Below, one piece after another: positions 28,261 to 37,611 of a stretch of 64,000 nt of DNA (position 1 is the first letter of the stretch; each line of letters begins with the position of its first letter). The position numbers and the translations under genes are program-made. Origin of the DNA: an uncultured Lachnoclostridium sp. GTDB lineage: Bacteria > Bacillota > Clostridia > Lachnospirales > Lachnospiraceae. Under the pieces are notes generated by a model. It was not told where the DNA came from. It saw only the letters and a program-made list of their open reading frames with translations, and made no database searches. Location: the NCBI GenBank assembly GCA_948330435.1, contig CAOJBY010000004.1, forward strand, positions 106,334 to 170,333, in the 5' to 3' direction.

Positions 28261-29286
28261 TTACAAATCCTCTGCCGTTACAAGCTGTGCCGGAATTACA
28301 TAAGTGTCATCCAGTGTTTCTCCATTAATCAGCTGTACTGCCAGTTCCACATCAATTCTGCCATTTTCAAAAGGAATCAGATCCACAGTCGCCTTATAGG
28401 CTCCACCTTTCTGAATCTGTGCTTTTGCCTCGTCGGTAGCATCAATACTTCCAATGTAGAAATCATCATTATCTTTGCCTGCCGCCTGTACTGCAGAATA
28501 AGCTCCGATTCCGCCTGCGTCGTTCAGGCACACAATTACCTGGAGATCTGGATTTGCCTGAAGAAGAGAATCGGTTACACTCTGTCCCTGGGCCGTTGTG
28601 TTGGCATCCTGACGAATAATCTTTGCGTTTGGACACTTCTCAGCAATGGCATCCTCCATACCGTCGCCACGGGCAATCTGAGTGGAAATCTGATCCCAGC
28701 AAAGAACTGCACAAGTAATCTCCGCATCCGCACCGTACTTTTCTACAATCCAGTCTGCTGCACCATCGCCGCATACATAACCCATGTTGTACTCATCCGC
28801 AGATACCCACACATCATGGGTTTCTGTACAACTGGACTGGGAGATAACTGCGATTCCTTTATCCTTTGCTTCTTTTACAACACTTTCGCAAGCAGCCGTA
28901 TCCAGCGGGCATACAATGATTGCATCCACTTCCATTGTGATAAAGTTGTCCAGTGCCGTTACCTGAGCTGCCGCATCGGATTTGGGATCATCAATAATCA
29001 ATTCGATTCCCAGTTCATCACATTTTGCCTGTGCACCGTTTGCTACAGATACAAAGTAAGGATTTGCAAGATCATATACAGACAATCCAATCTTCAATCC
29101 TTCTGTGGTGCCGCCGGTGGCCTCGGCTGCCTCATCTACTGCATCGGCCCCTTCTTCCTCTGCCGGTGTTTCTGTCTCTGCCGGTGCCGCCGGTTCCTCT
29201 GCTTTGTTTCCTGTGCTACATCCTGCCAGCAAAGATGCTGTCATGACCGTTGCAAGCAACAGCCCCAATACTTTCTTTCCTTTCAT
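28261..29286 (-). CDS. Sugar ABC transporter substrate-binding lipoprotein (RbsB-like)
   Basis: A 341-residue protein from ATG 29286 with AAAGGAGG upstream. The N-terminus is a lipoprotein signal with lipobox LLAGC, followed by an Ala/Pro/Glu-rich linker and a type-1 periplasmic-binding fold (IGLSVYDLANPYFVSVANGAQ). The aromatic and Asp/Asn residues of the ribose site cannot be checked without a model, so the ligand is open. It carries the specificity of the importer and is the most useful protein for finding the pathway substrate. Confidence 0.9.
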   Translation of the reverse strand: MKGKKVLGLLLATVMTASLLAGCSTGNKAEEPAAPAETETPAEEEGADAVDEAAEATGGTTEGLKIGLSVYDLANPYFVSVANGAQAKCDELGIELIIDDPKSDAAAQVTALDNFITMEVDAIIVCPLDTAACESVVKEAKDKGIAVISQSSCTETHDVWVSADEYNMGYVCGDGAADWIVEKYGADAEITCAVLCWDQISTQIARGDGMEDAIAEKCPNAKIIRQDANTTAQGQSVTDSLLQANPDLQVIVCLNDAGGIGAYSAVQAAGKDNDDFYIGSIDATDEAKAQIQKGGAYKATVDLIPFENGRIDVELAVQLINGETLDDTYVIPAQLVTAEDL

Positions 29287-29357
29287 GTTATCCTCCTTTT
29301 CCCTTTTCGGGTTTTGTTTTATTTTAATCACCTTTCGGGATCAAAATCTTTTAACAA

Positions 29358-30320
29358 TTACCATTCAGTAATATCCAAAACTTTTTTTCCGGATGCCAGA
29401 AACGCATCCAGTATCTCTCTTTTAGGTGCCCCTTCCATAGGGCCTTTCTTTGTGACGGCGAAAGCACCTGCCCCGTTTGCAAAAATTCCTGCATCATAAA
29501 TGGACTTTCCTTCTATTAATGCAGTTAAAAGAGCCGCCGCAAATGTATCTCCTGCCCCTGTGGGATCTACTTCTTCCGATTCAAAAGCCGGTACATCAAT
29601 AGTCTCATTTTCCAGAAAGAACCGGGAGCCATTTATCCCTCTCTTCAACACGACCATCTTGCCGCCTTCAGTCAGCAGCCGACAGCCTTCTTCCTCGGTA
29701 GACGCTCCGGTAAACAGCATTGCCTCTTCACCGCTTGGCAGAATCAGATCTGCTCGTTTTAAAATCGGTTCGCACATTCTTCGGATTTCTTCTGGTGTAA
29801 AAATCTCCGGGCGGATGTTCGGATCGAAACTGACTTTCGTATCCTTATCCAGCATTTTCAGGGACCGGTAAGCCGCCTGGCGGTAGCTTTCAGAAGCTTC
29901 CATAGAGAAGCCAGTATAATGCACCCATTTACATCCTTTAAAATACTCTGCTGAAAAACCCTCTGGATTAAATGCAGCCGATCCGGATCCATCTAAATGA
30001 TACAGAAATTTTCTGGAACCATCGTTGTAGTATCCTACAAAAGTAGATGCTGTATACATTCCCTTTTTTGTCTGCACACATGTCAGATCCACACCGCTTT
30101 TCACCAGTTTGTCTACAACACATTTCCCAAATCCATCATCACCTACGGAACCTATCATTCCCGCTTTTGCTCCTAAAAGTGCAGCAGCATGAATAAAAAT
30201 AGGAGTATCACCGCTGGCATAAGGCCCTTCAAAAACTCCTGCCTCATGAAATTCCTGATTTAACTCTTTTCGCATGATTTCCACAAGCAAAGGACCCATT
30301 GTTATAATGTCCAAATTCAA
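29358..30320 (-). CDS. PfkB-family carbohydrate kinase
   Basis: A 320-residue ribokinase-fold kinase. N-terminal IGSVGDDGFGKCVVDKLVKSG and C-terminal DPTGAGDTFAAALL with the catalytic Asp of GAGD are intact. Start is TTG at 30320, supported by GAGGAGG 8 bases upstream; the next in-frame ATG (residue 8) would lose the first beta strand. First gene after the promoter at 30425-30454, so it heads the operon. It would phosphorylate the imported compound or a breakdown product such as a sugar or sugar acid. Confidence 0.88.
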   Translation of the reverse strand: MNLDIITMGPLLVEIMRKELNQEFHEAGVFEGPYASGDTPIFIHAAALLGAKAGMIGSVGDDGFGKCVVDKLVKSGVDLTCVQTKKGMYTASTFVGYYNDGSRKFLYHLDGSGSAAFNPEGFSAEYFKGCKWVHYTGFSMEASESYRQAAYRSLKMLDKDTKVSFDPNIRPEIFTPEEIRRMCEPILKRADLILPSGEEAMLFTGASTEEEGCRLLTEGGKMVVLKRGINGSRFFLENETIDVPAFESEEVDPTGAGDTFAAALLTALIEGKSIYDAGIFANGAGAFAVTKKGPMEGAPKREILDAFLASGKKVLDITEW

Positions 30321-30399
30321 CTAATCATCCTCCTCTTCAAACGTTCCATTTTCTACCATGATTTTGCACAGTATCAAAAACGATTTTTATATTTTTTCA

Positions 30400-30456
30400 T
30401 GCATATTCAACATGTGTTGACTTGGTTATACCAAATTTGTATGTGCATGTTCAATA
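30400..30456 (-). promoter_or_regulatory. Operon promoter flanked by two copies of a 13-bp regulator-like repeat
   Basis: On the minus strand a -35 TTGAAC (30449-30454) and -10 TATAAC (30425-30430) have an 18-base spacer and lie about 105 bases before the PfkB start. Two direct repeats bracket them, read on the plus strand: TGCATGTTCAATA at 30444-30456 over the -35, and TGCATATTCAACA at 30400-30412 just downstream of the -10, matching in 11 of 13 bases and 44 bases apart. Such paired direct sites are what an AraC-family regulator usually binds. Confidence 0.55.
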
Positions 30457-30544
30457 TCCGATAATTGGGATTCATGATCCAAAATCGGAATTATCAAAAA
30501 TTGATCATTCTATAAAAATCGTTCATCTGATGAAAATTCATACA

Positions 30545-30592
30545 AAAAAGACCAAAAAGCGTGCCTTTCGTTCACACTTTTTGGTCTTTTTG
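30545..30592 (-). terminator. Intrinsic terminator after the AraC-type regulator gene
   Basis: A 10-bp stem GACCAAAAAG / CTTTTTGGTC, extended by GTG/CAC after one mismatch, is followed on the minus strand by a run of T. It lies 10 bases past the regulator stop and insulates the regulator from the catabolic operon. Confidence 0.8.
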
Positions 30593-30602
30593 TCTATTTT
30601 CC

Positions 30603-32903
30603 CTACTCAGAAGTAAGATTGCTCTCTCTATATTGTCCTGGTGTCATTCCTTCGTACTTTTTAAAAGTACGAATAAAACTCTGTACATTTCCCATCCCCA
30701 AGGTTTCAGCAATATCTGCTAATTTCATAGAAGAATCTTTCAATAATTCTTTCGCCTTATCCATACGGCATTTTGTCACATACTGGACAAAAGATACTCC
30801 TACTTTCTCTTTAAACTGTTTTGACAAGTAGGACTCATCCAGTCCCAAATCCTCTGCCATCTGTGTAAGGGAAATTCCCTTATCGTAATTCTGTTCCACA
30901 TATTCCAGCATAACTTTTGCCCACTGCTTATTTGCTTTTCGAAATGCATTTCCCTGCTCCTGCTGATAGGCCTGGAGCTGATCCAGCATCCGATACAGCA
31001 TTCCTATGGCTTCCTCCATGGTCTCAAACTCCCATGTGTTAAAATAATTGTCATTATCACGAACGGGAGTGTCAAAGAATTGTTTTGGCTCCTGTCCCAT
31101 ATTGCGAACCGCACGATAAATCCGTTCAAATATGCGGGAGAAAAAGTTTGGCAGATTATAATAAATAACGCTTACTAATTCCCTTTTAATATCTGTCAGA
31201 ATAATTCCAAGAGTCTCTTTTGCTTCCTCTATATTCATCCGGTAAAGGTTGCTTGTAAACATATCAACTTTCACACTATTCTCTATATAGAAATCACGCT
31301 TCAGCTGAGAAGTCCGTCCATAGTAAAAAAGATTCTGTTCCGGGTAAAAATAATGTATTCCCAAAGCTTCTTTAGCCTCCAGATATGCCTGATTCATCTT
31401 CTCAGCCCCTGTATGTTTTTTGCTAATCCCAATGGATATATCAATATTCTGATGTCCGGAAATATATCGAAGCAACATCTGCAGGCACAATCCCATAGCC
31501 TCTGTTTCTATTTCCTCCTCCATCTCCAAAATCACAGCCACACGCATATCAGTCATCCCAACACAGTAGCATTCTTTGACCGAAATATCGTTCTGTTCTT
31601 CTACCATATATTGCTTAATGCAGGACTTCAGGGCCGTCAACTGCACATTTGCCACTGCATGGCCAATCTCCGGGTCAGAGGCCCGTTCATTCTTTTGAAT
31701 CAGAAGAAGTCCAAATTCATTCAGACGAATAATTTTATTGTCGGGCTTCTCCGCACCTTTATATGCCCCCAACAGAACACGTTCAAAATAAGATTCCAGA
31801 AGAAGTTCCTTGGTATCCAGAGTTCTTGCAATCATCTCCTCCAAATACTCCATGCTCTCCACATTTCCAAAGGCTTTATCGCCTTTCTTCAGCTTCTCTG
31901 TCAGCCTTGCATAAGGCAGATAAACCTGTTTCCAAATTAGAATCAGTACTCCTCCAATGGCAAAAAGACCAATGATTAAGGCAATTGTCATAACATTTTT
32001 CGCCCATACTACTGACGCTTCTTCTTCTGTCATTCTGGAAATTCTTAAGATGTACCAGCCTGTATTCTCAAAGCAAATCTTCTGGCAAAGCCAGGTCTGT
32101 CCGTCTATCTGCCTGCTCAGATAATCTACGGTATCTTTCTTTAAATCATCGATATCTTCCTGGGTAAAATAATCCAGAAGTCCTTTGGTATTATCGTAAA
32201 TGACAGAATTGTCTTCTGCCAATATGGCCAACTCCTGTTCCCCTGTTCTTCCCTCCCAGCTTTGTGCATCAATTACCTGCACAATTTTATTTTTTGCCAA
32301 ATTAAATACCATATAGCCATCACTTTTACCCTGCCCCTCTCTTACCCGTATACGTCCAACCAGACTGACTACATCGGTGTCATAGAGGGAACGGGGTTCC
32401 AAACGGTGGGAACCCGTGATTCCAACCTTATCTGTTCCATCCAGCATCCGAATCTGATCCGTTCCAAAAAGCTCCCAGGTATCATCATAAAAATGTTCCA
32501 GTGAAAAGTATCCCTCATTGGAAGTTAATACGAGATTTTTCTCTTCAAACACCACATAAATAGAGTGTATCGCCGAATGCTTGGCTTTATTTTCACGAAG
32601 TATCTCCATAATTGTATGATAATCCTTATAATCTGCAGTCGCATCATCCCATAGATAAATCTCCTTGGTAAACATCAGGGAATTCATCTGCCGTGTCAAA
32701 GCAGAAAACAGATTATCCAGATATTGCTCTGATGCCTGTAGTTCGGAAGCCCGTTTGGAAATCAGTTCATTTCTCATAGAGTGATTATATACATTATAGT
32801 AAAAAAAAGAAAATCCGGCTGAAACACTTATGATTACCACAAGCACCATGATAAAAAACAGGCTAAAGGGATTCTTTTTATGTGTTTTTTCTGTTCTCAG
32901 CAT
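30603..32903 (-). CDS. Membrane-anchored AraC-family sensor regulator
   Basis: From ATG 32903 the protein has 766 residues. A TM helix at about 12-33 and a second one (VMTIALIIGLFAIGGVLILIW) enclose an extracellular sensing domain of about 250 residues, as in Cache-type one-component sensors; a cytoplasmic linker follows and the C-terminal 100 residues are two AraC helix-turn-helix motifs (SLTQMAEDLGLDESYLSKQF and LADIAETLGMGNVQSFIRTF). The start was chosen because the likely promoter (32970-32998) overlaps earlier in-frame codons; its ribosome site is weak. It probably senses the substrate outside the cell and activates the neighbouring kinase-importer-glycyl radical operon. Confidence 0.85.
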   Translation of the reverse strand: MLRTEKTHKKNPFSLFFIMVLVVIISVSAGFSFFYYNVYNHSMRNELISKRASELQASEQYLDNLFSALTRQMNSLMFTKEIYLWDDATADYKDYHTIMEILRENKAKHSAIHSIYVVFEEKNLVLTSNEGYFSLEHFYDDTWELFGTDQIRMLDGTDKVGITGSHRLEPRSLYDTDVVSLVGRIRVREGQGKSDGYMVFNLAKNKIVQVIDAQSWEGRTGEQELAILAEDNSVIYDNTKGLLDYFTQEDIDDLKKDTVDYLSRQIDGQTWLCQKICFENTGWYILRISRMTEEEASVVWAKNVMTIALIIGLFAIGGVLILIWKQVYLPYARLTEKLKKGDKAFGNVESMEYLEEMIARTLDTKELLLESYFERVLLGAYKGAEKPDNKIIRLNEFGLLLIQKNERASDPEIGHAVANVQLTALKSCIKQYMVEEQNDISVKECYCVGMTDMRVAVILEMEEEIETEAMGLCLQMLLRYISGHQNIDISIGISKKHTGAEKMNQAYLEAKEALGIHYFYPEQNLFYYGRTSQLKRDFYIENSVKVDMFTSNLYRMNIEEAKETLGIILTDIKRELVSVIYYNLPNFFSRIFERIYRAVRNMGQEPKQFFDTPVRDNDNYFNTWEFETMEEAIGMLYRMLDQLQAYQQEQGNAFRKANKQWAKVMLEYVEQNYDKGISLTQMAEDLGLDESYLSKQFKEKVGVSFVQYVTKCRMDKAKELLKDSSMKLADIAETLGMGNVQSFIRTFKKYEGMTPGQYRESNLTSE

Positions 32904-32969
32904 CTTTTTCAATACTCGCTTTCCACAAATTGTAAGTTCAAGTCCAAGTTCTCTGAAACTTTCCATCAT

Positions 32970-32998
32970 AGTATAGCGAATATTTGCCAAGAATACAA
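32970..32998 (-). promoter_or_regulatory. Promoter of the AraC-type regulator gene
   Basis: Minus-strand TTGTAT (32993-32998) and TATACT (32970-32975) with a 17-base spacer. Transcription would start near 32963, which rules out the upstream in-frame start codons. Confidence 0.5.
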
Positions 32999-33008
32999 AT
33001 ATTTTGTC

Positions 33009-33051
33009 AAAAAGAAATGCGTCCCCCTGATTAGGAGACGCATTTCTTTTT
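33009..33051 (-). terminator. Strong intrinsic terminator after the dehydrogenase E1 gene
   Basis: A 15-bp perfect stem (33009-33023 with 33037-33051), extended by two G-C pairs, with A-rich and T-rich flanks on either side so that it can work in both directions. It ends the deoR-E2-E1 unit and separates it from the regulator gene. Confidence 0.9.
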
Positions 33052-33070
33052 AAATCAGCCTATTAGATAC

Positions 33071-35551
33071 TTAAATTCCCAATCTTAACTTTCTCAATTG
33101 CTCCTCTGCCGTCACATTGGTTACCGGCTTATAATCTTTCAAAGGAATCAGCTTCTCGTTAACCGCATCCAGGATCCACTCTTTCTGTGGGAAGAAATAG
33201 TGATCATACTCATAAGGAGGTGTAATCCAGTTCTGAGCACCAACAATTGCAGGCGGTGCATCCAGGTAATCAAATGCAAGTTCTGTAATATTCTTGGCAA
33301 CCTCATCCAGGAAAGTTCCTCTTGCACAGGCATCAGAGGTCATAACAACCTTTCCTGTCTTCTTTACGGACTCCAGGATCTTTGTATAATCAAGGGGAAC
33401 CAGACTGTGCAGGTTAATCAGTTCTACAGAAAGTCCATACTTCTCTTCCAGTTCTTTTACTGCCTCGTATGCACGATAAAGGGTTGCACCGATGGTCAAC
33501 ATGGTAATATCAGAACCGGTCTTGATTACGTCTACATCACCAAATTCAATCTCATATTCTCCCTCTGGTACGCCGCCTTCATGGAACTTTTCACCAATAT
33601 CATAGATTCTCTGGCTCTCAAAGAATACAACCGGATCTGTTCCATTCAGTGCAGACTGCATAAGGCCCTTTGCTTCGTATGGGGTTGCAGGGAAGCACAC
33701 CTTAAGTCCGGGTACATGGGCACACATGGATGTCCAGTCCTGAGAATGCTGAGCACCATACTTAGAACCTACAGACACACGCAGAATCAGGGGCATCTTC
33801 AGAATTCCGGCACTCATTGCCTGCCATTTTGCCATCTGGTTGAAAATCTCGTCGCCACAGCATCCAATAAAATCACCATACATCAATTCTACTACCGCAC
33901 GGCCGCCGCACATGGTATAGCCTACACCTGTTCCGACAATAGCCGTCTCAGAAATCGGAGAGTTAAACAGTCTGGAATAAGGAATCACATCTGTAAATCC
34001 TCGGTATACGGCAAAAGCACCACCCCAGTCACGCACATCCTCGCCGTATGCGATCAGCGTGGGATCCTCATAATATTTATTGAACATTGGTTCGAAGATA
34101 GCATCACGAATATTATAGCGCTTCATGGCACTTACTTCTTTTCCATCCAGATAATGGGTGCGAACCTTTTTCTGAATATCTGTATAGCGCTTGCAGCTTT
34201 CCTTGGGGCCTGTTACAGACGGCTCTCTTGTGGGATCCATGTTACGCTTTTTATTATTATTGAACATCAGACGTTCAACAATACCAGGATCATTGTCAAA
34301 ATCCAAATAGGGAGATGCGTCCTTATCGGCTGCCAGACGGCAGATTCGTGCCATTCTCTCTTTTGTCTTTGCCCAGATCTCCTCAAATTCGCTATCCTCG
34401 GCAACGCCGGCATCTACCAGAGCCTTGCGATAAGTAATAAGTGGATCCTGTGCTCTCCATGCCTCAATCTCTTCTTTGGTACGATATGCGTTCTGGTCAG
34501 AAGTTGAATGTCCAAGCAGACGGTAAGTTACAACATCCAGGAAAACAGGGCCTTCGCCACTCTTTGCCAAAGGCAGCTTACGGCGGTATGCATCGATTAC
34601 TGCCAGCGGATTGTATCCGTCAACTCTCTCTGCATGAAGCTGGCTCTCCGTCACACCGGCTCCCATACGTGCCAGCTCACCATAACCCATGGTCTCTCCG
34701 CAAGTCTGTCCACCCATGCCGTAAGAGTTGTTATTAATATTGAAGATCAGGGGAAGTCCGCCCTTTTTGCCTTCCTCCCAAAGAGTACGGTACTGATCCA
34801 TAGTTGCAAAGGAAAGAGCCTCCCATACAGGACCCCGTCCCATGGAACCGTCTCCCAAATTGGCTACCACTACGCCATCCTGATCGTTGCATTTCTTAAA
34901 CAGTGCAGCACCTGTAGAGATGGTTGCGGAACCGCCTACCAATGCATTGTTGGGATATACACCAAAAGGCAGGAAAAACGCATGCATGGATCCGCCAAGT
35001 CCCTTATGGAATCCGTTCTCACGGGCAAACAATTCTGCCAGTGCTCCGTATACAATGAACTCAACAGCAAGTTCTTTCACATCACCCTCTGCCTTGCTGA
35101 CAGTCTTAATGGCTTTCAGGGTCTTTCCGTCAAAGAAGTTCTCCATATCATCCAGAAGTTCTTTGTCATCCAACTTCTGAATACAGGAAAGACACTTTGC
35201 AAGAATCTCGCTATGACTTCTATGGCTTCCGAAAGTGAAATCCTCTTTGCCCAACAGATAAGCCTCACCAACCGCTGCTGCTTCCTGACCAAGAGACAGA
35301 TGTGCAGGACCCGGATAGGTAGTCTCAACATCTGCATATTTTGCCTGTGTTTTAATCTGATTCAGCATATCCTCAAACTCACGGCAAATGGTCATATCAC
35401 GGAAAATTCGAAGTAAATCTTCTTTTGTGAAGTTGCCCTCATCCATCTCCTCTTTTATGGTTTTCTTGTAGGTGTTGATGGGAATATCCTTAAAGGTAAT
35501 TTTTCCTTCAGCACGCATTTTGTCGGGATCGACATACAATGACTTTGGCAT
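33071..35551 (-). CDS. 2-oxoacid dehydrogenase E1, alpha and beta subunits fused
   Basis: An 826-residue thiamine diphosphate enzyme. Residues about 40-400 are the alpha part, with the ThDP motif GDGSMGRGP ... NNNSYGMGGQT, and residues about 475-826 are the beta part (transketolase-like, IAYGEDVRDWGGAF, FNSPISETAIVGTGVGYTM). In most bacteria these are two proteins; the fusion is found in some Clostridia and Bacteroidetes-like systems. It decarboxylates a 2-oxoacid (pyruvate, acetoin or branched-chain type) and loads the acyl group on the E2 lipoyl arm. The ATG has AAAAGGAG upstream and follows the E2 gene by 52 bases. Substrate is not fixed by the sequence. Confidence 0.88.
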   Translation of the reverse strand: MPKSLYVDPDKMRAEGKITFKDIPINTYKKTIKEEMDEGNFTKEDLLRIFRDMTICREFEDMLNQIKTQAKYADVETTYPGPAHLSLGQEAAAVGEAYLLGKEDFTFGSHRSHSEILAKCLSCIQKLDDKELLDDMENFFDGKTLKAIKTVSKAEGDVKELAVEFIVYGALAELFARENGFHKGLGGSMHAFFLPFGVYPNNALVGGSATISTGAALFKKCNDQDGVVVANLGDGSMGRGPVWEALSFATMDQYRTLWEEGKKGGLPLIFNINNNSYGMGGQTCGETMGYGELARMGAGVTESQLHAERVDGYNPLAVIDAYRRKLPLAKSGEGPVFLDVVTYRLLGHSTSDQNAYRTKEEIEAWRAQDPLITYRKALVDAGVAEDSEFEEIWAKTKERMARICRLAADKDASPYLDFDNDPGIVERLMFNNNKKRNMDPTREPSVTGPKESCKRYTDIQKKVRTHYLDGKEVSAMKRYNIRDAIFEPMFNKYYEDPTLIAYGEDVRDWGGAFAVYRGFTDVIPYSRLFNSPISETAIVGTGVGYTMCGGRAVVELMYGDFIGCCGDEIFNQMAKWQAMSAGILKMPLILRVSVGSKYGAQHSQDWTSMCAHVPGLKVCFPATPYEAKGLMQSALNGTDPVVFFESQRIYDIGEKFHEGGVPEGEYEIEFGDVDVIKTGSDITMLTIGATLYRAYEAVKELEEKYGLSVELINLHSLVPLDYTKILESVKKTGKVVMTSDACARGTFLDEVAKNITELAFDYLDAPPAIVGAQNWITPPYEYDHYFFPQKEWILDAVNEKLIPLKDYKPVTNVTAEEQLRKLRLGI

Positions 35552-35603
35552 TTTTTATTCTCCTTTTTTCTTCCGCTTGATAATGCGGATAATTTTTATA
35601 TTA

Positions 35604-37559
35604 CTATTTCATCATTAACAAAGAAATGTTCTCAAGAGCGTTGCACAATTCTTTCACAAATCTGGAAGCCGGTGTTCCGTCCAGTGCTCTGTGGTCATAG
35701 GACAGGCAGAGACCCATGGCCGGGTATGTCTTAATCTCACCGTTTACTTCTTTCACTCTGGTAGTGATGCCGCAAACACCGAGAATACCTACCTGTGGTG
35801 GATTCACAACCGGTGTAAACATCTCAACTCCAAGAGATCCTACATTAGATACGGTAAAGCTCGCACCGGACAGCATATCCGGAGTGGCCTTGCCCTCCTG
35901 GCAAATTTTTGCAAGACGCTTTGCTTCTACACACAGTTCAGAAAGCGTCATCTTATTGGCATTGAAAATGGTGGGGACCATCAGTCCCTTGGGAGTGTCT
36001 ACTGCCATTCCCAGATGTACATTGGTATATTTACGCAGTACATTGTCCTCGGGCATAATCGCATTCAAATCGGAATGGTTGAGAAGAATCCGGGATACTG
36101 CAAACATTACCATATCGTTCAAAGTGATATTGGGCATTCCCATTGCTTCCCCGTTGGCCTTGATCTGCTTTCTCAGGTTCATCAGGGCTGTTGCGTCAAA
36201 AGTATGATAATGGGTCAGTTGTGCCATGGTACTTAGAGATCTCACCATTGCCTTTGCAGTTGCCTTTCTTACACCGGAGAACTTCACGTCTACATATTCC
36301 ACTTCTGTGGGCACTGCTGCCGGTGCTGCTTCTGCTGTCGGGGCCGCTGCCGCTGCTACCGGTGCTGCCACAGGAGCCGGTGCACTTGCCGCATATGCTT
36401 TCACATCTGCCTCAATAATGCGTCCGTGAGGTCCGGTGGGTGTTGCCGCCGTGGCATCCACACCCAGATTCTTTGCTGCCATTCTGGCTCTGGGGGATAC
36501 CTTTGCATCCGGATTAGCCGGGCCATTTGCCGCAGCCGGAGCCGGGGCTGCTGCCGGAACTGTTGCCGCAGGTGCCGCTTCCGCCACGGGAGCCGGGGCT
36601 GCTACCGTTCCTTCTTTCAAACCTGCCACACTGTCACCAGGTTTTCCGATGGCACATACGTTTACCAGAACAGGTACTTCATCGCCATCCTCATAGAAGA
36701 TCTCAAGAAGTTCACCCTCTGCTGTAGACTCGCACTCAAATGCCGCTTTATCCGTCTCATAAGTGAATAGAATATCACCAATCTTAATCTGATCGCCCTT
36801 TTTCTTATGCCACTCGGTAATTACACACTCTTCTACGGTAATTCCCGCCTTGGGCATCAATACGCCCTGGGCCACATTGCCTGCCGGAGCCGGGGCAGGT
36901 GCCGGGGCTGCTTCCGCTGTAGGTGCTGCAACCGGGGCCGTTCCCTCTTTCAGGCCTTCAATGCTGTCACCAGGCTTTCCAATGGCACATACATTCACCA
37001 GAACGGGAACCTCATCTCCGTCCTCATAGAAGATCTCAAGGAGCTCACCCTCCGCGGTAGATTCACATTCGAAAGATGCCTTGTCCGTCTCATAGGTAAA
37101 AAGAATATCACCCACATTTACGTGATCACCCTTTTTCTTGTTCCACTCAGTGATTACACACTCTTCTACGGTAATTCCTGCCTTGGGCATCAATACACCC
37201 TGAGCCATGTTCCCTGCCGGTGCCGCCGCAGGCGCTGCTGCCGGTGCAGGTGCTGCCGCCGGTGCAGGTGCCGCTTCCGCTGCAGATGCGGTTCCCTCTT
37301 TGATTCCGGAGATATCATCGCCCGGCTGTCCTACTGCACATACATTTACCAGAACAGGCACTTCATCTCCTTCTTCATAAAAAATTTCAAGGATCTCTCC
37401 TTCTGCTGTGGATTCACACTCGAAAGATGCCTTATCCGTCTCGTAAGTGAAGAGTATTTCGCCCACATTTACATGGTCGCCTTTTTTCTTCAACCACTCG
37501 GTAATAATACATTCTTCTACCGTGATTCCTGCTTTTGGCATTAATACGCCTACTGCCAT
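35604..37559 (-). CDS. Dihydrolipoamide acyltransferase E2 with three lipoyl domains
   Basis: A 651-residue E2 from ATG 37559 (GGAGGG 6 bases upstream). Three nearly identical lipoyl domains carry the lipoyl lysines Lys43, Lys160 and Lys271 in ETDKA, joined by Ala/Pro linkers. A peripheral subunit-binding domain (SPRARMAAKNLGVD ... GPHGRI) and the catalytic domain with YDHRALDGTPASRF follow. It transfers the acyl group to CoA. Most Firmicute E2 proteins have one or two lipoyl domains. The lipoate would be attached by the lipoate ligase 18 kb away. An E3 gene is not in the window although an E3-binding domain is present. Confidence 0.92.
   Translation of the reverse strand: MAVGVLMPKAGITVEECIITEWLKKKGDHVNVGEILFTYETDKASFECESTAEGEILEIFYEEGDEVPVLVNVCAVGQPGDDISGIKEGTASAAEAAPAPAAAPAPAAAPAAAPAGNMAQGVLMPKAGITVEECVITEWNKKKGDHVNVGDILFTYETDKASFECESTAEGELLEIFYEDGDEVPVLVNVCAIGKPGDSIEGLKEGTAPVAAPTAEAAPAPAPAPAGNVAQGVLMPKAGITVEECVITEWHKKKGDQIKIGDILFTYETDKAAFECESTAEGELLEIFYEDGDEVPVLVNVCAIGKPGDSVAGLKEGTVAAPAPVAEAAPAATVPAAAPAPAAANGPANPDAKVSPRARMAAKNLGVDATAATPTGPHGRIIEADVKAYAASAPAPVAAPVAAAAAPTAEAAPAAVPTEVEYVDVKFSGVRKATAKAMVRSLSTMAQLTHYHTFDATALMNLRKQIKANGEAMGMPNITLNDMVMFAVSRILLNHSDLNAIMPEDNVLRKYTNVHLGMAVDTPKGLMVPTIFNANKMTLSELCVEAKRLAKICQEGKATPDMLSGASFTVSNVGSLGVEMFTPVVNPPQVGILGVCGITTRVKEVNGEIKTYPAMGLCLSYDHRALDGTPASRFVKELCNALENISLLMMK
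36606..37541 (-). repeat. Three tandem lipoyl-domain coding repeats
   Basis: Coding copies of an 84-residue lipoyl module at 37290-37541, 36939-37190 and 36606-36857. Modules 2 and 3 are closer to each other than to module 1, consistent with stepwise duplication. The linkers are Ala/Pro-rich and of unequal length. Confidence 0.9.
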
Positions 37560-37611
37560 TTCTTTTCCCTCCATAATTTCTTTTTATATATTTTGTGTTA
37601 CTATTACGGGC

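Noticed and set aside
33098..35416. Long plus-strand frames opposite the E1 gene
   Set aside because: The minus strand encodes a complete ThDP dehydrogenase; the opposite frames are Cys/His-rich artefacts.
36606..37541. Repeated blocks that could be mistaken for a repeat array or CRISPR
   Set aside because: They are coding copies of an 84-residue lipoyl domain, with no regular short spacers.
35691..37544. Plus-strand Arg/Cys-rich frames opposite the E2 gene
   Set aside because: They mirror the Ala/Pro linkers and lipoyl repeats of E2 and are not genes.
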